Origin: TMP-24 sp041397305
GTDB lineage: Bacteria; Pseudomonadota; Alphaproteobacteria; Rhodobacterales; Rhodobacteraceae
Reading direction: 5' to 3'
Assembly: GCA_041397305.1 (NCBI GenBank)
Contig: JAWKWX010000010.1
Location: 33,711 to 97,710 of the forward strand
Length of the DNA: 64,000 nt
Below the pieces are notes generated by a model. It saw nothing but the letters and a program-made list of their open reading frames with translations. It had not been told where the DNA came from and searched no databases. Made by a program: the position numbers and the translations under genes. Shown piece by piece: positions 1 to 7,091 of this stretch (its first letter is position 1; every line of letters starts with the position of its first letter).

Positions 1-24
1 CCGCGCCGAAGCGCGGGTCCGGGT

Positions 25-1863
25 TCACTCTTCCGGCAGGCGCCGCACGGCACCTGTCGCGGCCGAGGTCGCGAAAAGCGCATAGGCCTTCAGTGCCTGG
101 CTGACCTTGCGGGAGCGCGGCTTTTCCGGCTTCCAGCCCCTGGCATCCCGGTCGGCCCGGCGGCGCGCAAGTTCACCATCCGAAACCGCCAGCGCGATCG
201 TCCGCGCCGGGATGTCGATCTCGATCCGGTCGCCCTCCTCGACCAGGCCGATCATGCCGCCCGCGGCCGCCTCGGGGCTGACATGGCCGATGGAGAGGCC
301 CGAGGTCCCGCCCGAGAAACGCCCGTCGGTGATCAGCGCGCAGGCTTTGCCGAGGCCTTTCGACTTCAGGTAGGAGGTCGGATAAAGCATCTCCTGCATG
401 CCCGGCCCGCCCTTCGGCCCCTCGTAGCGGATCACCACCACGTCGCCCGCCTTGATCCGGTTCGACAGGATCGCCTCGACCGCCGCATTCTGGCTTTCGA
501 AGACCCGCGCCGGGCCCGAGAAGATGAGGATGGAATCGTCCACCCCCGCCGTCTTCACGATGCAACCTTCCGGCGCAAGATTGCCCGACAGGACGGCAAG
601 CCCGCCGTCCTTGGAAAACGGTGTCTTGGCCGAGCGGATCACACCCTTCTCGCGATCGAGGTCCAGCGCATCCCAGCGGCGCGACTGGCTGAAGGCGGTC
701 TGGGTCGGCACGCCGCCCGGCGCGGCCATGAAGAAGTGCCGGACGGAATCCTGATTGGTGCGGCTGATGTCCCACTGGTCGATGGCCGCACCGATGGACC
801 GCGCATGCACCGTCGGCACTTCGCGGTTCAAAAGCCCCGCCGCATCGAGCTGGCCGAGGATCGCCATGATGCCGCCGGCACGGTGCACATCCTCCATATG
901 CACGTCCTGCTTGGCGGGCGCGACCTTGCACAGGACCGGCACCCTGCGGGACAGCCGGTCGATGTCCTCCATGGTGAAATCGACACCGCCTTCCTGCGCG
1001 GCGGCCAGGATATGCAGGACGGTGTTCGTCGATCCGCCCATCGCGATATCCAGCGCCATCGCATTCTCGAACGCCTGTTTCGAGGCGACATTGCGCGGCA
1101 GGACCGACGCGTCCTCCTGCTCGTAATAGCGCTTGCAGACATCGACGATCAGGTGGCCAGCTTCCACGAACAGCCGCTTGCGGTCGGCATGTGTGGCAAG
1201 CGTCGATCCGTTGCCGGGCAGCGACAGGCCCAGGGCTTCGGTCAGGCAGTTCATCGAATTGGCGGTGAACATGCCCGAACAGGAACCGCAGGTCGGGCAG
1301 GCGTTCTGCTCGATCTTCGCCACATCCTCGTCGCTGATCGAATCGTCGGCGGCCGCGACCATCGCATCGACCAGATCGAGCGCGACTTCCTTGCCCTTCA
1401 GAACGACCTTGCCCGCCTCCATCGGCCCGCCCGAGACGAAGACGGCAGGAATGTTCAGCCGCATCGCCGCCATCAGCATGCCGGGGGTGATCTTGTCGCA
1501 GTTGGAAATGCAGACCATCGCGTCGGCGCAATGGGCATTGACCATATATTCCACGCTGTCGGCGATCAGTTCGCGCGAAGGGAGCGAATAGAGCATTCCG
1601 TCATGGCCCATCGCGATCCCGTCATCGACGGCAATCGTGTTGAACTCCTTCGCCACGCCACCCGCCGCCTCGACCTCGCGCGCGACCAATTGGCCAAGGT
1701 CCTTCAGATGCACATGGCCGGGCACGAACTGGGTAAAGGAATTGACGATGGCGATGATCGGCTTGCCGAAATCGCCGTCCTTCATGCCCGTGGCGCGCCA
1801 GAGACCGCGCGCGCCCGCCATGTTGCGGCCGTGGGTGGATGTACGGGAACGATAGGCGGGCAT
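25..1863 (-). CDS. ilvD: Dihydroxy-acid dehydratase IlvD
   Basis: Dehydrates 2,3-dihydroxy-isovalerate and 2,3-dihydroxy-3-methylvalerate to the 2-oxoacids in valine/isoleucine synthesis; a cytosolic Fe-S enzyme. The 612-residue product matches the roughly 616-residue IlvD family. It carries the iron-sulfur motif CISNCDK (Cys122 as one ligand) and the motif CPTCGSCSGMFTANSMN near residue 195. The substrate-binding region GRFSGGTSGLSIGHVSPEA lies near the C-terminus. I chose the ATG at 1863 (MPAYRS), because a GAGG sits about 8 bases upstream; an in-frame start 39 bases further upstream has no ribosome-binding site. The gene is transcribed alone, and the repeat between it and the permease behind it separates it from the ABC operon. 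Confidence 0.97.
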   Translation of the reverse strand: MPAYRSRTSTHGRNMAGARGLWRATGMKDGDFGKPIIAIVNSFTQFVPGHVHLKDLGQLVAREVEAAGGVAKEFNTIAVDDGIAMGHDGMLYSLPSRELIADSVEYMVNAHCADAMVCISNCDKITPGMLMAAMRLNIPAVFVSGGPMEAGKVVLKGKEVALDLVDAMVAAADDSISDEDVAKIEQNACPTCGSCSGMFTANSMNCLTEALGLSLPGNGSTLATHADRKRLFVEAGHLIVDVCKRYYEQEDASVLPRNVASKQAFENAMALDIAMGGSTNTVLHILAAAQEGGVDFTMEDIDRLSRRVPVLCKVAPAKQDVHMEDVHRAGGIMAILGQLDAAGLLNREVPTVHARSIGAAIDQWDISRTNQDSVRHFFMAAPGGVPTQTAFSQSRRWDALDLDREKGVIRSAKTPFSKDGGLAVLSGNLAPEGCIVKTAGVDDSILIFSGPARVFESQNAAVEAILSNRIKAGDVVVIRYEGPKGGPGMQEMLYPTSYLKSKGLGKACALITDGRFSGGTSGLSIGHVSPEAAAGGMIGLVEEGDRIEIDIPARTIALAVSDGELARRRADRDARGWKPEKPRSRKVSQALKAYALFATSAATGAVRRLPEE

Positions 1864-1953
1864 GGCATGACCTCGGGAATGCTTACCGTCCCGAAATGGC
1901 ACTCCGGCGGCAGAAGGTCAAACCCCGCGATGCAGATTCCCACCTTGGCGGGG

Positions 1954-2031
1954 ATATTTGGACCACAATGAAAGTCCACGCTCTTTCATCTTGGCGCAAA
2001 TACCTCGGGAGCGCGAGGGCAGAGCCCTCGC
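1954..2031. repeat. Dispersed Rhodobacterales-type intergenic repeat, copy A
   Basis: Two parts are visible. First, an inverted pair: the block ATATTTGGACCACAATGAAAG (split as 1954-1964 and 1965-1974) faces its near complement at 1983-2004 (CTTTCATCTTGG then CGCAAATACC), with an 8-base loop. Second, a GC-rich hairpin GCGAGGGC-AGA-GCCCTCGC at 2013-2031. The unit TTTCATCTTGG-NN-CAAATACCTCGG plus a hairpin with an AGA loop recurs at 45738-45791. The hairpin starts 3 bases after the stop codon of the permease gene, so on the minus strand it can end that transcript before ilvD. Confidence 0.7.
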
Positions 2032-2034
2032 ACC

Positions 2035-2814
2035 TCAGGCCACGCGACTCGGGAACCGGCTTTCGAACCAGCGGAAGAGAAGCACGATCAGCCCGGTGAT
2101 CGCCATATAGACGAGGGCCAGAAGCAGGAGCGGTTCGTAGACGATGAACGTGTCCTGCCGGACCCGGCCGGCGACGGCATAGATGTCGATCACGGTGATC
2201 GTGGCGACCAGTGGCGTGGCCTTCAGCTGCAGCACCGTCTCGCCGCCGAGCGTCGGCAAGACCCGGTGCAGGGCTTGCGGCAGCCAGATGCGGCGGAACA
2301 GGGTGAAGCGCGGCATGCCCATGGCCTTTGCCGCCTCCAGCTGGCCGTGCGGGACGCCCTTGAACGCGCCGCGCATCACTTCGCCCTCGTAGCCCGCGAC
2401 CGACAGGGACAGCGCCACAACCGCATAGGGCCAGGCCTGCCTCAGGATCGGCCAGAGGCTCGAGTCCCTGATCCAGGGGATCGAGGGAAAGAAGGTGCCG
2501 ACACCGTAGTAAAGAAGCCAGAGCTGCAGGAGGAGCGGCGTCCCGCGGATGATGCTGCAGAAGATGCGGGCCGGGGCGGCGAGATACCAGGGGCCGACCG
2601 CCTGCGCGAGCCCCAGGGGAATGGCGAGCGTCATCCCGATCACCATGGTGACGATGAGGATCCAGAAGGTATTCCGGACACCGGTCCAGATCAGCGCCTG
2701 GTATTTGGGGTTGGCAAGCCAGTCCCAGCGCAGCGCATAGGCCGACCAGATCGCCAGCGCCAGGACGATGGCGATCAGCGCGAGGCGCCGGGGGATCATC
2801 AGTTCTTTCAGCAT
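2035..2814 (-). CDS. Amino acid ABC transporter permease (HisM/ArtM type)
   Basis: Inner-membrane permease of a polar/basic amino acid importer. The 259-residue protein has an N-terminal membrane helix (residues about 8-27), then a permease core with several hydrophobic segments. The EAA loop appears as EAAKAMGMPRFTLFRRIWLP, which contacts the ATPase. It starts 3 bases downstream of the other permease and is the last gene of the importer operon. The substrate is inferred from the neighbouring arginine catabolic genes; the permease itself does not show it. Confidence 0.93.
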   Translation of the reverse strand: MLKELMIPRRLALIAIVLALAIWSAYALRWDWLANPKYQALIWTGVRNTFWILIVTMVIGMTLAIPLGLAQAVGPWYLAAPARIFCSIIRGTPLLLQLWLLYYGVGTFFPSIPWIRDSSLWPILRQAWPYAVVALSLSVAGYEGEVMRGAFKGVPHGQLEAAKAMGMPRFTLFRRIWLPQALHRVLPTLGGETVLQLKATPLVATITVIDIYAVAGRVRQDTFIVYEPLLLLALVYMAITGLIVLLFRWFESRFPSRVA

Positions 2815-2817
2815 CCC

Positions 2818-3555
2818 CTACCTCCCCATTGTCCGCTGGCCGCGCCGCGCCCAGCGCTCGATCCTTGCAAAGATCAGCGTCGAGACGAGCGAGAGCATGA
2901 GATAAAGCACGCCCGCCGCCATGAAGAAGGTGAAGAAGGCCTTGGTCGTGCCCGCGGCCTGTCGTGTGGCCTGCGTCAGCTCGGCAAAGCCCACCACGGC
3001 AAGAAGGGCCGTGTCCTTGGTGGCGACAAGCCAGAGGTTCGCAAGCCCCGGAACGGCGGCGGCCATCATCAGGGGCAGCGTGATCCGGCGGGCGAGGAGA
3101 AGGGGTGGCATGCCCATCGAGCGTGCCGCCTCGATCTGGCCCGCGGGCACCGACAGGATCGCGCCGCGCAAGACTTCGGTCGCATAGGCGCCCTGCACCA
3201 CGCCCAGAACCGCGATCCCGGCGGCGACGCCGGAAATCTGGATGCGGGCATAGCCGAAGCTGAGCAGAAGCTGGTTCACCGCATCGGTCACGGCGAAATA
3301 GAGGATGAGGATGAGGACAAGCTCGGGCACCGCCCGGACCACGGTTGTGTAGATGGCCAAAAGGTCCTTCAGCACCGGCCCGCCGTAGAGCTTGCCGAAA
3401 GCGCCGCCCATCCCGATCAGGCAGCCAAGCCCGAAGGCCCCGACCGCGATCTGGACGGAATTCCACAAGCCGGCCAGCAAGGTCGCCCCCCAACCGGGGG
3501 GCGAATAGGCCAGGAGTGGCAGGGTGGAGGCGCCGAACGCCTCGAGATCAAGCAT
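2818..3555 (-). CDS. Amino acid ABC transporter permease (HisQ/ArtQ type)
   Basis: Second membrane subunit of the importer, 245 residues. It has the HisQ-type layout: a short N-terminus, a hydrophobic segment near residues 25-50, the conserved stretch VVRAVPELVLILILYF, and an EAA loop (EAARSMGMPPLLLARRITLP, residues about 150-170). Its ATG overlaps the stop codon of the binding protein gene by one base (TGATG), which indicates translational coupling. It pairs with the 2035-2814 permease to form a heterodimeric channel, the usual arrangement for histidine, arginine, lysine, ornithine and octopine/nopaline importers. Confidence 0.94.
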   Translation of the reverse strand: MLDLEAFGASTLPLLAYSPPGWGATLLAGLWNSVQIAVGAFGLGCLIGMGGAFGKLYGGPVLKDLLAIYTTVVRAVPELVLILILYFAVTDAVNQLLLSFGYARIQISGVAAGIAVLGVVQGAYATEVLRGAILSVPAGQIEAARSMGMPPLLLARRITLPLMMAAAVPGLANLWLVATKDTALLAVVGFAELTQATRQAAGTTKAFFTFFMAAGVLYLMLSLVSTLIFARIERWARRGQRTMGR

Positions 3556-4325
3556 CAGTCGCCGTAGATCGAAGAGGCGAAGTAATTCTTGGTGATCGCG
3601 TCATACGTGCCGTCGGCAATGATCGCGGCGATCCCGGCGTTGATCTTGCCCTTCAGCTCATCGTCGCCCTTGCGGATGCCAGCGCCGACGCCGAGGCCGA
3701 GGATTTCCGGGTCATCGGCGACAGCCCCCTTGGATTCGCAGCAGGCAGCACCGGCTTCGGTCGCGAGGAACGCATCCATCGCGATCGAATCGGCCTGGAT
3801 CGCGTCGATCCGGCCGGCGGCGAGGTCCTGGTTGGCCTCGTCCTGGGTCTGGTAGACCTTCACCTCGGCCGCCGTCGGGGCGAAGTACTTGTTCACATAG
3901 GCTTCGTGTACGGTCGAACCCTGGACGCCGATGATCTTGCCGGCAAGGCCTTCGGCCGTGGGCGTGATGTCGGAGTCTTTCGAGGCGATCACGACGGTCG
4001 GGGTATTATAATACTTGTCCGAGAAATCGATGGTTTTCATCCGCTCCTCGGTGATCGACATCGAGGCCATGATCGCGTCGATCTGACCGGAGGTCAGCGA
4101 AGGGATGATGCCGTCCCAGGCCACCGGCGTGATCGCGCAGTCCATCTCGGCCGCCTTGCAGACGGCGTTGATGATGTCGATCTCCCAGCCGACCCAGTTG
4201 CCGGAGGCGTCGGGCGAGGCGAAGGGCGGATAGGGTTCGGCAGCGACGCCGATCTTGACCGGATCGGCGAAGACGGCAGTTCCGAACAGAAGCGACGCGG
4301 CCAGAGCTGCAAGTTTGATCTTCAT
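3555..4325 (-). CDS. Periplasmic basic amino acid-binding protein
   Basis: Solute-binding protein of the importer (SBP_bac_3 family), 256 residues. A cleavable signal peptide covers about residues 1-20 (MKIKLAALAASLLFGTAVFA). The mature protein has family landmarks: the early YPPF stretch, the GWEIDIINAVCK segment, the ligand-loop DGIIPSLTSGQIDAIMASM and FSDKYYNTP, typical of the lysine/arginine/ornithine-binding group. A C-terminal half with GVQGSTVHEAYV and a short cysteine pair (ACC) follows. First permease and ATPase genes flank it. Given the AruH/AruI-type genes on the other side of the regulator, arginine or a close relative is the likely ligand; that is an inference. Confidence 0.93.
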   Translation of the reverse strand: MKIKLAALAASLLFGTAVFADPVKIGVAAEPYPPFASPDASGNWVGWEIDIINAVCKAAEMDCAITPVAWDGIIPSLTSGQIDAIMASMSITEERMKTIDFSDKYYNTPTVVIASKDSDITPTAEGLAGKIIGVQGSTVHEAYVNKYFAPTAAEVKVYQTQDEANQDLAAGRIDAIQADSIAMDAFLATEAGAACCESKGAVADDPEILGLGVGAGIRKGDDELKGKINAGIAAIIADGTYDAITKNYFASSIYGD

Positions 4326-4359
4326 TTTCTTCCTCTCAGTTGGATGTGTATGTGCCGGG

Positions 4360-5160
4360 TTAACCCACGGACTTCAGAAATTGCTTGAGACGATCTGATT
4401 TCGGCGACCCGAAGAGCTGTTCAGGCGGACCCTCCTCCTCAATCAGGCCGTTGTAAAGATAGACGACATGGCTCGCGACCTCGCGGGCGAACTTCATCTC
4501 ATGGGTGACAAGGACCATGGTGCGCCCTTCCTCGGCCAGGCCCCGGATCACGCTCAGCACCTCGCCCACCAGTTCGGGGTCGAGCGCCGAGGTCGGCTCG
4601 TCGAACAGCATCGCCTGCGGCTCCATGCAAAGCGCGCGCGCGATGGCGGCGCGCTGTTGCTGGCCACCCGACATGTAGGCCGGATAGACATCGGACTTGT
4701 CGGAAAGCCCGACCCGCGCCAGCAGAACCCTTGCCCGCTCCACCGCCTCGGCCTTCGGCACCCCAAGAACATGGACCGGCACTTCGATCAGGTTTTCCAT
4801 GACCGTCTTGTGGGTCCAGAGGTTGAAGCTCTGGAATACCATCCCGAGGCTCTGGCGCAGCCGCTCGATCTGTCGCCGGTCGGCGGGGCTGCCGTCGGGG
4901 CGCATCACGACCTTCTCGCCGCCGATATGGATCTCGCCCGAGGTCGGCGTTTCCAGAAAGTTCACGCAGCGCAGCATGGTGGACTTGCCCGAGCCCGAAC
5001 CGCCGATCACCGCCACCACATCGCCCTTGTGCGCGGTCAGGGAAACGCCCTTCAGCACTTCAAGGTTGCCAAACCTCTTGTGAAGATCGACGATACGTAT
5101 CGTGTCTGTCGGGTCGGGCCTTGCGGCGCTTCCTGTCGTCGGTACGGCGTGAACGGTCAA
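4360..5160 (-). CDS. Amino acid ABC transporter ATP-binding protein (HisP type)
   Basis: Cytosolic ATPase that powers the importer. It has Walker A GGSGSGKST, signature MSGGQQQRAAIARAL, Walker B AMLFDEPTSALDPE and the switch histidine in VLVTHEMKFAREVA. I place the start at a TTG (5158-5160), because GGGAGGG lies about 5 bases upstream and the HisP fold starts shortly after; this gives 266 residues, close to the family norm. The open frame extends another 729 bases upstream across the divergent TetR gene, but that part reads like antisense. It is the first gene of the operon ATPase - binding protein - two permeases and shares a divergent promoter with the TetR gene. Confidence 0.93.
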   Translation of the reverse strand: MTVHAVPTTGSAARPDPTDTIRIVDLHKRFGNLEVLKGVSLTAHKGDVVAVIGGSGSGKSTMLRCVNFLETPTSGEIHIGGEKVVMRPDGSPADRRQIERLRQSLGMVFQSFNLWTHKTVMENLIEVPVHVLGVPKAEAVERARVLLARVGLSDKSDVYPAYMSGGQQQRAAIARALCMEPQAMLFDEPTSALDPELVGEVLSVIRGLAEEGRTMVLVTHEMKFAREVASHVVYLYNGLIEEEGPPEQLFGSPKSDRLKQFLKSVG

Positions 5161-5201
5161 ACCACCCTCCCCCAAAGCGGCAATCTCTTGCAAAGAGAAC
5201 C

Positions 5202-5230
5202 ACACTTCAGCAATTATGCAAGTGTATAAT
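5202..5230. promoter_or_regulatory. Operator and promoter between importer operon and TetR gene
   Basis: The 24-bp imperfect palindrome ACACTT-N12-AAGTGT (5202-5225), with inner GCA/TGC matches, lies in an 81-bp divergent gap. A perfect -10 hexamer TATAAT (5225-5230) points towards the TetR gene, and the palindrome would cover its -35 position. The predicted transcript start is only about 5 bases before the ATG at 5242, with no Shine-Dalgarno between them. TetR regulators typically bind such palindromes in their own divergent promoter. Confidence 0.6.
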
Positions 5231-5241
5231 TTGGCGAATCG

Positions 5242-5910
5242 ATGGAACCGCGAAAAAAATTCCAGCGCCAGGGCGAAGAGGCACGCCGGGAGCAGCTGAT
5301 CCAGGCGGCGCTCGAGGCCATTGCCGAGGGCGGTTTCCCGCAGGCAACTGTCCGCGAAATCGCGCTGCGCGCCGGCGTGACCCAGGGCCTGATCCGCCAT
5401 TACTTCGCCTCCAAGGAAGAGCTGACGCGCGAGGCCTACCGCAGCTTCATGACCGAGATGATCGCAAAGGGCCTCGGCGCGATCCCGGCCGAACTGACCG
5501 ATCCGGCTGCCCGGCTGGCCTGTTTCATAGCCGCCACCCTTCGCCCGCCGGTGATGACCCACCGACAGGTGACGCTCTGGACCGCGTTCATCCACCGCAC
5601 CCGCAGCCACCCCGACCTCGCCGAAATTCACAACGAGACCTATGTGGCCTACCGGAGCACGATCCAGGCGCTCCTGGAGCGGATGCCCGGCACCGAGACA
5701 CGATCCGGGGCCCGCGCGCTCGCCATCGCGCTTAATGGGCTGATCGATGGGCTTTGGCTGGAAGGCGCGACCGAGGAGAACAAGTTCGACCCCGAGGAAA
5801 TCGTCGATATCGCGCTGATGGCGGCGGGCCGGATTGTCGAGGTCGATCTCCTGAGCCATAAGCCCGCACCCGCTGACGCTTCCAGACATGACAGGAAAGG
5901 CCCTCCATGA
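5242..5910 (+). CDS. TetR family regulator of the arginine module
   Basis: DNA-binding repressor, 222 residues. The N-terminal helix-turn-helix runs over residues about 16-62 (ATVREIALRAGVTQGLIRHYF). The C-terminal half resembles BetI-type ligand domains (the TLWTAFIHRTRSHPDLAEIH stretch and the ALNGLIDGLWLE stretch). It is divergent from the ABC importer operon and overlaps the aminotransferase start by 4 bases (ATGA), so the regulator and the two catabolic enzymes form one transcript. The ATG lies about 12 bases after a consensus TATAAT without a ribosome-binding site, suggesting a leaderless or nearly leaderless message. A catabolic intermediate is the probable inducer. Confidence 0.9.
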   Translation: MEPRKKFQRQGEEARREQLIQAALEAIAEGGFPQATVREIALRAGVTQGLIRHYFASKEELTREAYRSFMTEMIAKGLGAIPAELTDPAARLACFIAATLRPPVMTHRQVTLWTAFIHRTRSHPDLAEIHNETYVAYRSTIQALLERMPGTETRSGARALAIALNGLIDGLWLEGATEENKFDPEEIVDIALMAAGRIVEVDLLSHKPAPADASRHDRKGPP

Positions 5911-7091
5911 GATATGCCAAGATCACCGACCGCCTCAGCACTCTTGGCGGATCGAAATGGGCCCTCCACAGCCGCGCCCGGGCGCTGAGGGCCGCCGGTG
6001 AAGACATCCTCGAGTTCACGATCGGCGAGCCCGATGTGCCTACCCCGCAGCCGATGCGCGAGGCCGCTACGGCGGCGATCGCCGCCGGCCGGACCGGCTA
6101 TTCGAACGGGCGCGGGGAACCGGCGCTTCTGAAGGCGCTGTCGGACCGCTACGGCAGCAGGCTTGGCCGACCGGTCGGAACCGACCAGTTCATCTGCCTG
6201 CCCGGCACCCAGACCGCGATCTTCGCGGCGCTGAAGGTGGTGGCCGACGAAGGTGACGAGGTGATCGTCGGCGATCCCATGTATGCAACCTACGAGGCGG
6301 TGGTGGTGGCAAGCGGAGCCAGGGTCGTGCCGGTCCCGCTGCGCCCCGAGAAGGGCTTCCGCCTGCAGGCTGCCGATGTCGCGGCGGCGATCTCGCCGCG
6401 CACGCGGGCGATCTTTCTCAACAGCCCGCACAACCCGACCGGCGCGATCCTGACCCGCGACGAGATCATCGCTCTCGGCGATCTGGCGAAGAAACATGAC
6501 CTCTGGCTCATATCCGACGAAGTCTACGAGGATCTGATCTTCCCGGGCGAAACCTTCCTGTCGCCCTTCGCGCTCGATGATCTCGCGCCGCGCACGGTGG
6601 TCTGCACCTCGATCTCGAAATCTCATGCGGCACCCGGCTTCCGCACCGGCTGGTGCCTCGGCTCGCCCGAATTCGCCGCGCGCCTTCTGCCGCTGGCCGA
6701 AACCATGCTGTTCGGCAACCAGCCCTTCATCGCCGACATGACCGCGGCGGCACTGGCCGCCCCCTCGCCCGTCGCCGCCGGAATGGTCGAACGGTTCGCC
6801 AGGCGCGCGCGACTTTTCCATGCCGCGCTCGACGGCAAGGCGGGCCTCCGGGTGCACCGGCCGCAGGCCGGCATGTTCGTCGTAATCGACGTGCGCGCGA
6901 CCGGGCTTTCAGGCATCGAATTTGCCACCGCGCTCCTCGATCAGCAGAAGGTCGCGGTGATGCCCGGCGAGAGCTTCGGCCAGTCTTTCGGTGGCTGGCT
7001 GCGCGTCTCGCTCGGCCAGAGCGATGACATATGCGAGGAAGGCTGCCGTCGCATCCTTTCCTGCGCCGAAACCCTGAGAAAGGCTGCGTGA
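5907..7091 (+). CDS. aruH: Class I/II aminotransferase, AruH-like (arginine:pyruvate transaminase)
   Basis: PLP enzyme, 394 residues, fold type I. Visible residues are the cofactor lysine K238 in SISKSHAAPGFRTGW, N176 in NSPHNPTG, and D204/Y207 in SDEVYEDL. Its overall layout, including the N-terminal MRY start, EVIVGDPMYATYEAV and GMFVVIDVRATGLS, follows Pseudomonas AruH, which converts L-arginine and pyruvate to 2-ketoarginine and alanine. The next gene is an AruI-like decarboxylase, overlapping by one base, and the importer lies upstream. Both support the arginine assignment. A generic aspartate-type aminotransferase remains possible, because I recognise the match from memory and could not align it. 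Confidence 0.78.
   Translation: MRYAKITDRLSTLGGSKWALHSRARALRAAGEDILEFTIGEPDVPTPQPMREAATAAIAAGRTGYSNGRGEPALLKALSDRYGSRLGRPVGTDQFICLPGTQTAIFAALKVVADEGDEVIVGDPMYATYEAVVVASGARVVPVPLRPEKGFRLQAADVAAAISPRTRAIFLNSPHNPTGAILTRDEIIALGDLAKKHDLWLISDEVYEDLIFPGETFLSPFALDDLAPRTVVCTSISKSHAAPGFRTGWCLGSPEFAARLLPLAETMLFGNQPFIADMTAAALAAPSPVAAGMVERFARRARLFHAALDGKAGLRVHRPQAGMFVVIDVRATGLSGIEFATALLDQQKVAVMPGESFGQSFGGWLRVSLGQSDDICEEGCRRILSCAETLRKAA

Noticed and set aside
283..1971. A 562-codon plus-strand frame opposite ilvD
   Set aside because: Antisense shadow; composition is histidine- and arginine-rich without motifs, while the minus strand gives a perfect IlvD.
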